Assembly: GCA_903919125.1 (NCBI GenBank)
Contig: CAIXGS010000048.1
Location: 43,902 to 107,901 of the forward strand
Source of the DNA: an uncultured Spartobacteria bacterium
GTDB lineage: Bacteria; Verrucomicrobiota; Verrucomicrobiia; Chthoniobacterales; Chthoniobacteraceae
Length of the DNA: 64,000 nt
Reading direction: 5' to 3'
The position numbers were made by a program, and so were the translations under genes. Below are positions 43,709 to 55,300 of this stretch, piece after piece (the stretch's first letter is position 1; each line of letters opens with the position of its first letter). Below the pieces are notes generated by a model. That model was given only the letters and a program-made list of their open reading frames with translations. It did not search any database and was not told the origin of the DNA.

Positions 43709-46681
43709 TTAAGCTGTAGCCTTACCGCAGCAAGCCTTGAACTTCCGACCACTGCCGCAAGGACAGGGATCGTTGCGTCCGACTTGCACAGGCTGGCGCG
43801 GTTGCTGGCGAGCACTCAGGACCTCGTCCAAAGATGGCTCCGGCAACATCGCCCGCGCCGGTTCGCGGGTCTCAACCACTCCGCCGGTTTCGTCAGAAGA
43901 CTGCAAAAACTGCGGCAAATTTGAGAGGAACTGCTCAAAGGCCATCAGCGTAGAAGCCGAACGGAAAAGGTTGTGCAATATCTCGCTCTTGATGTTGCCC
44001 ATGAGCACTTCAAACATGTCGTAGGCTTCTGTCTTAAACTCCACCAGCGGGTCCTTTTGGCCATAGGCACGGAGATAAACACCCTCGCGCAAGGCGTCCA
44101 TTCCGTAAAGGTGTTCCTGCCAAAGCCGATCGATGGCATTGAGCAAAATCATCCGTTCGGTGTGAACGAGGCTTTCGGCATCCTCGTGGGCGCACTTCAA
44201 AGAATAGGCGCTGCGAACTTTTTCCAATAGGAATGCAGAAACTTCTTCCGTTGTTCCCTTTGCAAAAGGCCCTTCCTCCATAACGAAGGCAAGCGGGAAG
44301 GTGATATTGAGCCAGTGCAACAGGGCCTCCGGTTCGCGCTCACCCCCTTCTGGCGGGAGAAACTCGGCCACCTTGGCAGGCAACACTTCCTCGATGACAT
44401 CCTCAAGCATCTGGCGGGTATCAGGCGTGGAAATCGCCTCGTTGCGCCAGCCGTAAATGACTTCGCGCTGCTTGTTCATCACGTCGTCAAACTCGAGTGA
44501 ACGCTTACGCACCAGATAGTTGCGCTGCTCCACACGCTTCTGCGCGGTTTCCACCGACTTGTTGAGCCAAGGATGCTCAAGTGCCTCGCCTTCCTGGAGC
44601 CCAAAACGCTCCATCATCCGCGTCATACGGTCTGCCGCACCGAAATTGCGCATGAGATCGTCCTCAAACGACACAAAAAACCGAGACAGCCCCGGATCCC
44701 CCTGCCGCGAACAACGTCCGCGCAACTGCCGATCAATACGCCGCGACTCATGCCGCTCAGTTCCAATTACATACAAACCACCGATTTCCCGCACGCCCTC
44801 GCCCAGTTTAATGTCGGTACCGCGCCCGGCCATGTTTGTCGAAATCGTCACCGCCCCGCGCTGTCCCGCCTTAGAAACGATCTCCGCCTCCTGCTGATGG
44901 TACTTCGCATTCAGCACCGCGTGCGGGATTTTCTCGCGCTTAAGCATACGAGAAAGCACCTCGCTTTGCTCCACGCTGACGGTCCCAACCAACACGGGTT
45001 GTCCCTTGGCGTGGGCGTCGCGAATCTCGTTGACCACGGCGTTAAACTTCTCACGCCGAGTCTTGTAGATCATGTCGTTGAGATCTTTGCGAATACAAGC
45101 CTTGTTGGTGGGCGCGACCGCCACGTCCAGCTTGTACACATCGTGGAACTCGTTTGCCTCCGTCTCCGCCGTTCCCGTCATTCCCGCGAGTTTGCCGTAT
45201 AAACGGAAATAATTCTGAATGGTAATGGTCGCGAGCGTCTGCGTTTCGCGATCGATGGTGACGCCTTCCTTGGCCTCCACCGCGCCGTGCAACCCGTCAC
45301 TCCAACGGCGACCGGGCATTTTGCGGCCGGTATACTCGTCGACGATGATCACCTTGCCTTCTTCGACTACGTAATTTACGTCCTTTTCGTAGATACAGTA
45401 AGCGCGCAACAACTGAGTAATGTTGTGAATGCGCTCGGACTGGTGATCCATGTGGGCCTGACGCTTGAGTTTTTCCTCAGCTTTTTCCGCGAGAGAAAGC
45501 TCCGTATTTTGGTCAATCTCTGCGAACTGCGTCATGAGATCGGGCAGCACGAAAGCGTCGGGGTTATCCGGGCTCATGAAAGTGCGGCCCTTATCGGTGA
45601 GATCGGCTTCGTGAGCGCGCTCGTCGATCGTGAAATAAAGGGCTTCCTTCAGTTCAAAAAGCTCCTCTTTGTGGGAGTCGGTGGCGAAAAACAACTCACC
45701 TTTATCGAGCGCGCGGCGGCGTTCAGCGTCCTCCATGGCGCGCATGAGCCCCTTGTTGCGGGGTTGGCCAAGTTTGATTTTGTACAGCGTCTTGCCGTAT
45801 TCCTCGGTCTCGCCCTTTTTCCAAAGCTCCTCGGCCTCGCCGGAAAGCCGGTTGCAAAGCAGCGACTGCTTGTGGACCAAGTCCTCGACCATCGGCTTGA
45901 AACGGTCGAATTGATGGGTGGAAACGGTCGCCGGGCCCGAAATAATGAGCGGCGTGCGGGCTTCGTCGATTAGGATGGAATCGACTTCATCCACGATTGC
46001 AAACGTATGGCCCCGCTGGACTTGCTGCGCCTGCGTGCTAGCCATTCCGTTGTCGCGCAGATAGTCGAACCCGAACTCGGAGTTCATCCCGTACGTGATA
46101 TCGCAATAGTACTGCTGACGGCGCAATTCAGGCGATTGGTCGTGCTGGATGACGCCCGTGGTCATTCCGAGGAAGCCGTAAATCTGTCCCATCCATTCAG
46201 CGTCGCGGCGGGCGAGGTAATCGTTGGTCGTCACCAAATGCGCGCCGTTACCGGTGAGCGCGTTGAGAAAGAGCGGCAGCGTGGCCACCAGCGTTTTCCC
46301 TTCGCCCGTAGCCATTTCCACGATCATGCCGCGATGCAGGCAGATGCCCCCAATGAGCTGGACGTCGAAGTGAACCATCTCCCAGCGCGATTCCTGATCA
46401 CAGGCAACGAAGGAGTGCTTTCGATCGGTGAGCCGGCGCGCGGCGTTTTTAACCGCGGCAAATGCTTCGGGAAGAAGTTGCTCAAGCGCCTTTGCTTGTT
46501 CGTTGGGCCCCAAGCCGCGCAACTGGCTACGCCACTCGTCCACTTTTTCACGCAGTTCGGCGTCGCTGAGCTTCTGGAACTCCGCTTCCACCACGTTGAT
46601 ACGCTCCACAGTCGGCCGAAGGCTCTTGAGGAGCCGCGTGTTTTTAGAGCCGATAATTTTCTTAAATAGCCACTGGATCAT
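43709..46681 (-). CDS. secA: Preprotein translocase ATPase SecA
   Basis: 990-residue motor ATPase that pushes preproteins through SecYEG. Walker A MATGEGKT (123-130), TNDYLARRDAEWMG, VDEVDSILIDEARTPLIISGP, EYTGRKMPGRRWSDGLHGAVEAKEG, TNMAGRGTDIKLG and the C-terminal zinc-binding RNDPCPCGSGRKFKACC are all present and in order. It is longer than E. coli SecA (901), with extra length in the middle and C-terminal parts. ATG 46681 follows a C/T-rich tract. It is read in the same direction as pyrE upstream (47-nt gap) and the chelatase-like gene downstream. Confidence 0.98.
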   Translation of the reverse strand: MIQWLFKKIIGSKNTRLLKSLRPTVERINVVEAEFQKLSDAELREKVDEWRSQLRGLGPNEQAKALEQLLPEAFAAVKNAARRLTDRKHSFVACDQESRWEMVHFDVQLIGGICLHRGMIVEMATGEGKTLVATLPLFLNALTGNGAHLVTTNDYLARRDAEWMGQIYGFLGMTTGVIQHDQSPELRRQQYYCDITYGMNSEFGFDYLRDNGMASTQAQQVQRGHTFAIVDEVDSILIDEARTPLIISGPATVSTHQFDRFKPMVEDLVHKQSLLCNRLSGEAEELWKKGETEEYGKTLYKIKLGQPRNKGLMRAMEDAERRRALDKGELFFATDSHKEELFELKEALYFTIDERAHEADLTDKGRTFMSPDNPDAFVLPDLMTQFAEIDQNTELSLAEKAEEKLKRQAHMDHQSERIHNITQLLRAYCIYEKDVNYVVEEGKVIIVDEYTGRKMPGRRWSDGLHGAVEAKEGVTIDRETQTLATITIQNYFRLYGKLAGMTGTAETEANEFHDVYKLDVAVAPTNKACIRKDLNDMIYKTRREKFNAVVNEIRDAHAKGQPVLVGTVSVEQSEVLSRMLKREKIPHAVLNAKYHQQEAEIVSKAGQRGAVTISTNMAGRGTDIKLGEGVREIGGLYVIGTERHESRRIDRQLRGRCSRQGDPGLSRFFVSFEDDLMRNFGAADRMTRMMERFGLQEGEALEHPWLNKSVETAQKRVEQRNYLVRKRSLEFDDVMNKQREVIYGWRNEAISTPDTRQMLEDVIEEVLPAKVAEFLPPEGGEREPEALLHWLNITFPLAFVMEEGPFAKGTTEEVSAFLLEKVRSAYSLKCAHEDAESLVHTERMILLNAIDRLWQEHLYGMDALREGVYLRAYGQKDPLVEFKTEAYDMFEVLMGNIKSEILHNLFRSASTLMAFEQFLSNLPQFLQSSDETGGVVETREPARAMLPEPSLDEVLSARQQPRQPVQVGRNDPCPCGSGRKFKACCGKATA

Positions 46682-46728
46682 GAGAATGGGGAGCGCGCAG
46701 GGCGCCCATACGGTAAGATGTTTAAAAG

Positions 46729-47292
46729 CTACTTACTGCCCGGTTTGTGCGCGGGTGTGCCGGCGAGGTCCGGAGGCAGTTGGTCTGGGGCGAAGGTTTC
46801 CACCTGCAACTGGCACAGGCTGATGAAAGGGCAGCCGAAGTCTGGCAGATTACCACCACTTCGATCCACAAGACTGACTACAGCAACGGGTTCGCCGCAG
46901 TGTTTTCGCACGATGTCCAGCGTTTCCTGAACTCGTCCGCCTCGGGTGACAACGTCTTCCACCACGAGAAACTTGTCTCCGGGATTGATCACAAAGCCGC
47001 GCCGCAGCACGAGTTTGTCATTTTCTTTTTCCGCAAAAATATGGGGCAGTCCCAGCTGACGAGCGACTTCGTGCCCCACGATGACTCCGCCGAGCGCCGG
47101 CGAAATCACGCGGGTCGCTCCAGTGTCGCGCGCTTTTTGCGCCAACTGCCCGCACACATCCGCGGCCACTTTGGTGTTTTGCAGCAGCAACGCGCACTGG
47201 AAAAACTGACGGCTATGAAGGCCGGAACGCAGCAAGAAATGGCCTTCAAGAAGAGCGCCCGTTTCACGAAAAAGTTGCAAGAGATCTGACAT
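46729..47292 (-). CDS. pyrE: Orotate phosphoribosyltransferase
   Basis: 187-residue enzyme joining orotate to PRPP in pyrimidine synthesis. The PRPP-binding signature FLVVEDVVTRGGRVQET, the N-terminal HFLLRSGLHSRQFFQCALLLQ and ISPALGGVIVGHEVARQLG are characteristic. Length is typical. It lies 32 nt downstream of ridA and 47 nt upstream of secA on the minus strand, so the three may be co-transcribed. Confidence 0.94.
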   Translation of the reverse strand: MSDLLQLFRETGALLEGHFLLRSGLHSRQFFQCALLLQNTKVAADVCGQLAQKARDTGATRVISPALGGVIVGHEVARQLGLPHIFAEKENDKLVLRRGFVINPGDKFLVVEDVVTRGGRVQETLDIVRKHCGEPVAVVSLVDRSGGNLPDFGCPFISLCQLQVETFAPDQLPPDLAGTPAHKPGSK

Positions 47293-47324
47293 CGCGATGA
47301 AAAACTAGGTCGGGACTTACGGTT

Positions 47325-47702
47325 CTAGGAAACTGCGATTACTTCAATCTCCACCTGTGCGCCGCGCGGTAAGGCGGCAACCTGAATGGTGGAACGCGCG
47401 GGGAAAGGCTCCTGGAAGTACTTTGCGTAGACTGCGTTCATCTCGCCGAAATGTGCCAGATCCGTCATAAAAACTGTCGTCTTCACCACGTGGGAATAGT
47501 TCATCCCGTTGGCACGCAAGACTCCGCCGATATTCTCCAGCACGCGCTGCGCCTGTTGCTCAACCCCGCCGGAAACCATTTCGCCTGTCACGGGATCCAA
47601 AGGAATCTGGCCGGCGCAGTACAAAGTGTTACCCACCGCCACAGCCTGTGAATACGGGCCGATGGCTGCGGGAGCTTCAGTGGTGGCGATGACTTTTCGC
47701 AT
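47325..47702 (-). CDS. ridA: RidA-family 2-iminobutanoate/2-iminopropanoate deaminase
   Basis: 125-residue RidA/YjgF protein that hydrolyses reactive enamines and imines formed by PLP enzymes. The family motif AGQIPLDPVTGEMV, the VKTTVFMTDLAHFGEMNAVYAKYF segment and the C-terminal PARSTIQVAALPRGAQVEIEVIA (with the catalytic Arg) are complete. ATG 47702 gives the usual N-terminus (KVIATTEAPAAIGPYSQAV); the open frame continues upstream without family resemblance. It is divergent from argG. Confidence 0.95.
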   Translation of the reverse strand: MRKVIATTEAPAAIGPYSQAVAVGNTLYCAGQIPLDPVTGEMVSGGVEQQAQRVLENIGGVLRANGMNYSHVVKTTVFMTDLAHFGEMNAVYAKYFQEPFPARSTIQVAALPRGAQVEIEVIAVS

Positions 47703-47940
47703 AGGAGTTGGGTAACGTACCAAGGAGCGGCACAGTGTAAAGGCTGGCGCTGGGAGAATACGCAGGTGGAGCACCTTGCGGGCTCTGATATTCATGCTGG
47801 TGCGGTCAGTATTGTCGTAAGGACCATGAAAATTGGCGTCACGTCCTGAGGCTAAATACGGCGCATTTTCGTAACAATCGGCCACGGCTTATAAAAGTGG
47901 TTGGAGCTTGGCGTGGTCTCTGTTTCCATCCAAAACCTTT

Positions 47941-49239
47941 ATGAAAATTGTTCTCGCGTACTCCGGTGGACTCGATACTTCGGTGCTTTTAGCCTGGTTG
48001 AAGGAAACTTATCAGGCTGAGATTATTGCATTCTGTGCGGATGTAGGTCAGGAGGAGGAATTAGATGGTTTGGAAGAAAAGGCGGCCCGCACCGGCGCTT
48101 CGAAGATTTACATCGATAACTTATGTGAGGAGTTCGCTCGCGATTTCATTTTCCCGATGATTCAGGCCAACGCGGTCTACGAAGGGCAGTACTTGTTGGG
48201 CACCTCGATTGCGCGGCCCCTCATCGCAAAGCGCATGGTGGAGATCGCCCACGCAGAAGGCGCTCACGCCGTCGCGCACGGGGCCACGGGCAAGGGCAAC
48301 GACCAAGTCCGTTTTGAGCTCACCGCAGCGGCACTTGCCCCCGAGCTGGAGGTCATTGCTCCGTGGCGGCAGGACCGGTTCCGCGAGGCGTTCCCCGGCC
48401 GCGCTGAGATGATCGCCTATTGCGAAGAGCGTTCGATTCCGGTGCAGGCCACGGCCAAGAAGCCGTATTCCATGGACCGCAACCTTCTCCACATCTCCTT
48501 TGAAGCTGGGATGTTGGAAGACCCGTGGTTCGATGCCTCAGCGCCAGAAGCCGCTGCAATGTACGTGCTTTCCGTTTCTCCGGAACAGGCGCCAGACCGC
48601 GCTGAGCACGTCCAGCTTAGCTTCGAACACGGCGTGTGTACTGCAATGGGCCACGAGGCGCTCCCAGAACTTCTCGCGCAGTTAGGTTTCTCCGGCCCGC
48701 AGGTCGCAGACGCCGAGGGAAACATCGTCCTCTCGCCGTACTGGATCATGAAGGTGCTTAACCGCCTCGGGGGGCGCAACGGGATCGGCCGAGTCGACAT
48801 GGTGGAAAACCGGTTCGTCGGCATGAAGTCACGCGGGGTGTATGAAACCCCCGGCGGCGCCATTTTACACTTTGGCCATCGCCAGATTGAGTCCCTGACA
48901 ATGGATCGCGAGGTGATGCACTTGCGGGATGGTCTCATCCCGAAATACGCGGCTTTGGTGTACAACGGATTTTGGTTCGCTCCCGAGCGGCATGCGTTGC
49001 AGGCGTTGGTGCAGGAAAGTCAGCGGACCGTGACGGGAACCGTTCGCCTCAAGCTTTACAAGGGGAACGTCATTGCCGCCGGACGCAAATCGCCCGTGAG
49101 CCTTTACAACCCCCACATCGCGACCATGGAGGCCGACCCGACCAAGGCGTACAACCAAAACGACGCGACGGGCTTCATCGCTCTCAACGCGTTGCGGCTT
49201 AAAGTGGCGTCCCGCGTTCACGGCGGGCATTCGCACTAA
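47941..49239 (+). CDS. argG: Argininosuccinate synthase
   Basis: 432-residue enzyme that makes argininosuccinate from citrulline, aspartate and ATP. N-terminal PP-loop AYSGGLDTS (6-14), then [31 protein letters not shown] and [15 protein letters not shown], the core signatures. The C-terminus with [14 protein letters not shown] and the helical tail is as expected, ending in HGGHSH. ATG 47941 follows AAAACCTTT and gives the family start; the upstream extension of the frame is unsupported. It is divergent from ridA (238 nt) and precedes a hairpin terminator. Confidence 0.97.
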   Translation: MKIVLAYSGGLDTSVLLAWLKETYQAEIIAFCADVGQEEELDGLEEKAARTGASKIYIDNLCEEFARDFIFPMIQANAVYEGQYLLGTSIARPLIAKRMVEIAHAEGAHAVAHGATGKGNDQVRFELTAAALAPELEVIAPWRQDRFREAFPGRAEMIAYCEERSIPVQATAKKPYSMDRNLLHISFEAGMLEDPWFDASAPEAAAMYVLSVSPEQAPDRAEHVQLSFEHGVCTAMGHEALPELLAQLGFSGPQVADAEGNIVLSPYWIMKVLNRLGGRNGIGRVDMVENRFVGMKSRGVYETPGGAILHFGHRQIESLTMDREVMHLRDGLIPKYAALVYNGFWFAPERHALQALVQESQRTVTGTVRLKLYKGNVIAAGRKSPVSLYNPHIATMEADPTKAYNQNDATGFIALNALRLKVASRVHGGHSH

Positions 49240-49273
49240 GAAGAGCGCTCAAAGCTTTTAAACGCGCCCCGCT

Positions 49274-49296
49274 GAGACACCCAAGGCGGGTGTTTC
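49274..49296 (+). terminator. Rho-independent-like terminator of argG
   Basis: GAGACACCC (49274-49282) pairs with GGGTGTTTC (49288-49296) around AAGGC, including one G-T pair. It lies 35 nt after the argG stop. The downstream T-run is weak (TTTC ATGTCATTTT). Confidence 0.6.
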
Positions 49297-49322
49297 ATGT
49301 CATTTTCGCTCATCCCTTTTCC

Positions 49323-49345
49323 CCCAATCCTTGAAACGGGTTGGG
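49323..49345. terminator. Second hairpin, between argG and the autotransporter
   Basis: CCCAATCC (49323-49330) pairs with GGGTTGGG (49338-49345) with one T-G pair and a 7-nt loop, 42 nt past the autotransporter stop on the minus strand. No T-run on the minus side, so its role as that gene's terminator is uncertain. Confidence 0.4.
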
Positions 49346-49386
49346 TGATTTGGGGACGAGATTCAACTGAAGAGCCGCCGCTCGGA

Positions 49387-52300
49387 TTAGAACGCGTATC
49401 CTAGAGACACGGAGCCGTTGGTGGAAGAAGCGCGGGTTTGTGCCTGATAATCCACGCTCAGGCGCAGCGTGGTCCGCTCATTCAAGGCGGCCTCGAATGC
49501 GCCGCTTACACGGATGGCGTCGGCACCAGAATCAGAGCCTTTGTAGCCGAAGCTCGTTGGGGAACTTCCGACGGCCATGTTCAAGTCGCGCCCCTTGGAG
49601 TTGTAATTGTGGATCCAGTCCGTATTCAACGAGGCGGCTGCCGACTTGCCCGCTAGAGAAAGCTGCTTGCGCAACTCAACCCCAGCTTGATGAAGGACAG
49701 AGGTTGTGTTCTGCCGAGAAAGCGAGACTTCGAGTCCGCTCAAATCGCTTTCCTTAGCGCTGTCCTGATTCTGCCCCTGAACCACCAGGCGAGCAGAGGG
49801 CGTGATGGTCCACGAACCGGGCACGATTAGCGGCAACGCGGCGCCAGTGTTGAACAACCATTCAGTCCCTTTCACAGAGAGCTTCCCTTCACGGGAGGTC
49901 ATTCCAGTGGCGGCAATCGTGCGGCGTGCCGTCGTGTCGGTGAGACCGACGAGCGCGTTTGATTCAAGTACCACGCTACCCATACGCGCCACGGCGTACA
50001 AGCCAACGTGCCAGGCGTCTGTGGAGATGTGACCCGTCAGCGCTTGGAAATCCGCAGTGGTTTGACCCGCAGCACCGTTCAAGCCAAACGTCAAATCGCC
50101 CACACGTTTTTCCACGCCAAACAAACTTCCCCAAGTGTTGCCAGAGAACCCAGCCGTGCCTTGAGTCGAGTTGCCGTTTTGCTTCTGCCGAGAACCGTAA
50201 GTCGACAACCAGCCCGTCAAATTTGAAGCCTGTGGATCCAAAAGGCCCGCACGCAGGGAGCGGAAATGGTCGACAATCCCTTGGTTCAAATTCAAGACAC
50301 GCTGAGTGCTGAGTCCGGCAAGTTCAGAGTAACCGGACGGATTGGCGGCGGCGAGTTGAGCGGAAAGGCTCGCGAGCGCGATGGCCCTTGTGGCGCCAGT
50401 GCCAATTTGATCCACCGCCGTCACTGCGAAAGTCCCGCTGGCAGCGAGTTCGGCCAGACGCGAATCCACAGCCTTTGCGATCGTGACTGCGTTGCCGGAC
50501 AAGTTGTTTGAGGCAGCGAGCGAGGCCAGGGAGGTGTGAATCACAGAGATCGTGCCGCCACTGTAACTGCTCGAATAGAGGGCGGATTCCGCGATGGTGT
50601 ACGCAACGCCATTGTCGCCCACGGTGCCCGTGTCGTTACCCAATCGGACGCTGACGATGACATTTACAGTTCCTGCGGTGAGCGTTCCGACGCCCGCGAA
50701 AGGCGTGTAGGAAGAAGTGCCACTCAAAAGACTGCGCTCATAGTCAACCAAAGAGATAGTACCGCCTGAATCTATCGTCAGCGATGTGCCAGTCAGCCTG
50801 TCGACGTTCGTGCCGGCGCCATGCTCCAGTACAATGGTCGCGCCGCTCACCACCGTGGCGGTTCCTATGCTTAACGTCCCAGGCGAGTTCCCCGGACTCA
50901 ACGCGGAACCTGCAGCGATTTTAACGGTCCCGACAATGTTTCCGCTCCCTTTCAGTGTGTTGCCACTGGCCAAGGTGAACGTCCCGCTAGTGATCGTCAG
51001 TGTGCCAGAGGAGCCTGCACCGCCGATTTCGAGTGTTTTTACATTATCAAGGGCTTTCACCGCGTCCGAGCTGAGGGTTAGGTTGGAACCGCCGTTGAGT
51101 TTTACCTTTGTCGCGGCAATGCTCGCCGATGTACCCGAAAGTGTGATGGCTGCCGCCACCCCGCCGGAGCTGGTTGAGCCGAAGCTCACGTCCCCGCCAC
51201 TTGCGGCGATCGAACCGCTCATAGTGAGCGAGCCGCTGTTGAAACTTACGGTTTTGGCGGTAATCACCGCCCCCGAATCCAGAGTAACCGTCGCCGCTTG
51301 TGCGTTGGACGTGCCACCGAAGGACACAACGCCGCCACCAGCCGTCGTCGCGCCGATGGAGCCGCTGAGTTTGAGCGTCCCCGAAGTAAACGTCACAGAA
51401 TCGGATTTGATGGCCGCTCCGGAACCGACGGTAAGCGCCATTCCGCCGCTCCCAGACCCGATGCTAACACTCGTCGCGCTCAAGTTAGAGGTCAAAGTCA
51501 GGGAGCCGCTCCCGATGTTCACTCCTTCGAGTACGTTGATGTCCGAGCTAATTTTCAGGTTGCTGGCGACGGTCGTGCTCAGACTGTCGTAGGAGCCACC
51601 GCTCACGGAGCCCTTCAAAGTACCGGTGTTCGAGGTCAGAGAGGTAAACCCGCTTTTACCCACTGAAACAGTGCCCACAGTGACAAGCCCATCGGCCGAT
51701 ATGTAGGAGGTTTGAAGCGTTCCACCGATGGAAATGGAGCCCGACACCAAAATGTTCGCTCCAGCTCCCGAAGAAGTTGCCGAGAGCACCGTTCCACTCG
51801 AGAGCGTGAAATTACGCAGGCTCAGCGTGACTTCGCCAAGTTTGAGTGTCGAGGTGGCGTTGCCCAATACAAGGCTCGAGCTTGAGTCGAGAGAGCCATT
51901 GACCGCATCCAGCGTTGCGCCGGAAGCGAGGGTGATGATCGCGCCTGTGCCCCCCAGCGACACCGCATTGGAGGAAGTTCCCAGCGTGAGACTGCCGCCG
52001 CTGATGGTCACTCCACCAGTGTTTTTCTGCGAATTAGTGAGAAGAATGTTGCCCGAAGCCAACAGACTGCCCGCGCCGTACACAACGCCAGAGAACGTAC
52101 CAGCCGTGACACTGGAATTATTGAGGCTCACGTTTGTTCCTGAGGAAGAAACGACATTGCCGGAGAGCGACGAGCCGTTGAGGTTGTAGGCCACCGCACC
52201 ACCGATCAGCGCGACGGAGCCTGAGGAGGAAACTGCGTTATAAATCAACGTCCCCGCCCTGACGGTGGTTGCCAAGGCGTTGGAGGCATTGAAAGTCAGC

Positions 52301-55300
52301 GAACCGCTTCCAACTTTGACAAAGCTGCCAGACCCAACCAACGCCGTAGCGAAGGTCACGTTGTTTCCATTCGTGTCGATGGTCGCCGTTTTCCCTGAAC
52401 CCACAGAGCTGATTTTCGAGGAAAGATCCGTCGCAACTCCTGTGCCATACTGAAGCACGCCGCCATTGAAGACGACGCTTCCCGAAGTTCCCAAGGCGAG
52501 CGCAGTGCCGACAGACAGGAGACCGTTCGACAAAACCGTCGTCCCTGCGAAGCTCGAGTTGTTCCCGGTCAACGTCAATGTGCCCGCGCCCGCCTGCTCC
52601 ACGGTGCCCGACCCCGTCAATGCGCCAGAGTACGTCACACTGTCCGTGCGAGCGAACCGCAAAGATGCGCCTGAATCTACATTGGCCGACGACGCGAACG
52701 AGCCGCTGGAGCCACTTCCCACCTGCACCGTGCCTGCGGCGACTTGCAGTCCACCGGAGAACGTATTGGAACCTGCCAATGTCAGAATACCGTTACCCGC
52801 CTTCTTAAAGGCACCCGAACCCGACAACCCGGTGGCGAAGTTTACTAAATTCCCGTTTGTATCGACCACCGCGGTGGTACCACTGCCTAGGGAGGCGATT
52901 CGCGAGGACAAATCCGTCGTCACACCCGAGCCGTACTGCAATGCGCCGCCGTTAAAGATCACTGAGCCAGTGCCAAAACTTTGCGCATTCTGAAGCACTG
53001 AGGTGCCGCCACTCAATACGGTATTGCCCGAGTAGGTGTTGATGCCGGACAGTTGCAAAACGCCAGCGTCCACTTTTTCCACGGATCCCGTCCCTGAAAT
53101 CAAGTTCGCAACGGTTTTGGAGCCGTCTGTGACGGAGAACTGAAGTGCGCCGCTGTTTGCGATAGCCGTCGCTGTTCCAGCACTCGTCTGTAGTGAGCCG
53201 GCTTGGGTGAATTTAGCCGTGGTGTTGCTGGTCACGCCGAGACTTCCCGCCGTGACGGTACCTTCTACAGAGAGGATACCCTGATGACTGGTACCTCCCA
53301 AGACAATGGAGCCGGTAACAGTTCCTGCACTCATGCGAATGGTGGTTGTCGCCAGTTTCGGGTCGAGTAACAGCGAACTTGCAGTGATCGCCGTGCCGCC
53401 CTTCAACTGCACACGACCCGCTGTGTACTGGTAGCTTCCCCCGGAAACCGAACCAGACAGCAAAGTGCCCTGCGTGAGGACGTCGAAAGTAACACTCCCG
53501 CCGAGAATGGTCACCGTAGAGGAACCCACACTGATGATCGAACCGCTAAGGAGCGTGACGGTGTCACCGTAGGAACTCAAGAAGGCGGGTTTGTTATCGT
53601 AAAGAATCTTACCGCCGCTACCGGAGAGGAAGAGCGAGCCGGAACTGACCGTCAGGGAACCGAGTTCAAGTTCTTGGGAAGAATTACCCACGATGAGCGA
53701 GCCCCCGTTGGTGATGGTCAATGTGGCGTTCGAACCGAACTTGTTCGTGTCGCCATAGGAGAGGTTGAGCGTGTTGCCACCGTCGAGCTTAAGGGCCCCA
53801 TCCAGAGATGCGCTGCTCAAAAGTGAGAGCGTTGCGCCCGCAGAACCGCTCAGCAGCGTGGTACCCAAACCTGTCAAACTGCCGGAATAGGAGCCTGTGG
53901 TCAGGGTCAAATTCAAGTTGGCTCCAGAGGCCACGCTCACTGCGCGATTGCCGGTTAATAAGTTGCCCGCCGTAAGTGAACCACCGAGCACGTTCACCGC
54001 GATCGCTTCCGCCGGAACATTACCGAGCGTCAACGTGGTGCTACCTGCATCCTTCACCAGAGTGCCGCTGCCGGAAATCAAGCCAGCGAATGTGCCAGAA
54101 CTCGCAGTCAACTTCGCTGAGCTAGATAACGTGACCGTGCCTGCGGAAAGAGCGCCGACAGAGAACTGTGCGCCAGTGAGGTTAAGTAAGCCACCGTTCA
54201 GTGTGCCCAACGAGCCGGTAGACGTCGCAGTCGCCTGCCCGCCGTTGAGCGTGCCGAGCACCAAGTTCGCCGCAGTCACAGAACCGCCGCTCAGCGTAGG
54301 AAGTTGGAGACGCCCTCCTGCCGTCACGACGCCATTGTTGAACTGGCTTATGAGAATCGCATTCCCCGCAAATTGCGCCAATCCCGTTCCAGAGAGGCTC
54401 GCCAATGTGATCGTGCCAGTCGCAGCTGTAAAATTGGCGATACCTGCGTTGGAAAGCGTTCCCAAGCTCAAGCCGACGCCCGATACTGCGAGGCGTCCTG
54501 ACGCGCCCACAGTCATCAACCCACTGGCGTAATCCACCGCATTGAGCGTCCCGTTGTTCACGGTGATGCCACCCGTCAGCGTCAGACCGCCCGCGCCCGT
54601 GCTCAGCGTGCTAGAACCTTCCTTCACGAGCGAACCGCTCCCAGACACGACGCCAACCGTACTTCCGCCCTGAACCGTCAACACGCCGTTAGCAAGCGAG
54701 ACGTTGCCGCCATTCAGCGCATCGATCACGTTTGACACGCCGTTCAAGGTCAGCGCCCCGCCGCTCACCGCAGCGATAGTCGCGCTACCCGACACCGTCA
54801 ACGATCCACCCGACACACTGTCGGATGCGAACGTCGCTGCCGTCACCGTCCCGCCTGCCACCGCGGATTGCAACGACCCATCAACCGTTACCTTACCCTG
54901 CGACACGCCGCCGCCATTGATTTTTGCGTCAGAGCGAAAACTAGTCGTCCCTGCGCCGCTCAACCCAGCCAGAGTGACTTTCCCCGTGTTTGCAACAAAA
55001 GAGACGCTGTTTAAATTCGTCACAGTGCCAGTGGAAATGCCACTGCCCGAAACAATCGCCCTACCTGAGACATCCACCACGAGAGGAGCCCCTGAGTTAA
55101 AGTCGACGGCGTTCAACACGGCTCCATTGACCGCTATCGACGGCGTGCCCTTTAGTGCTCCTGCTGCCGTCGTCAGAGAACCTGCGTTCACCACGGTCGC
55201 TCCAGAGAAATCGTTCGAACCGCTCGAAAGCGTCAAGTTGCCCGCGCCGCTCTTCACCAAGCCGCCCGTGCCGCTCAACGAACCCGAGAACGTCACAGAA

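Noticed and set aside
43709..49239. A pyrE-secA-ridA-argG region as an unusual functional cluster
   Set aside because: All are ordinary housekeeping genes with complete motifs; nothing beyond proximity links them.
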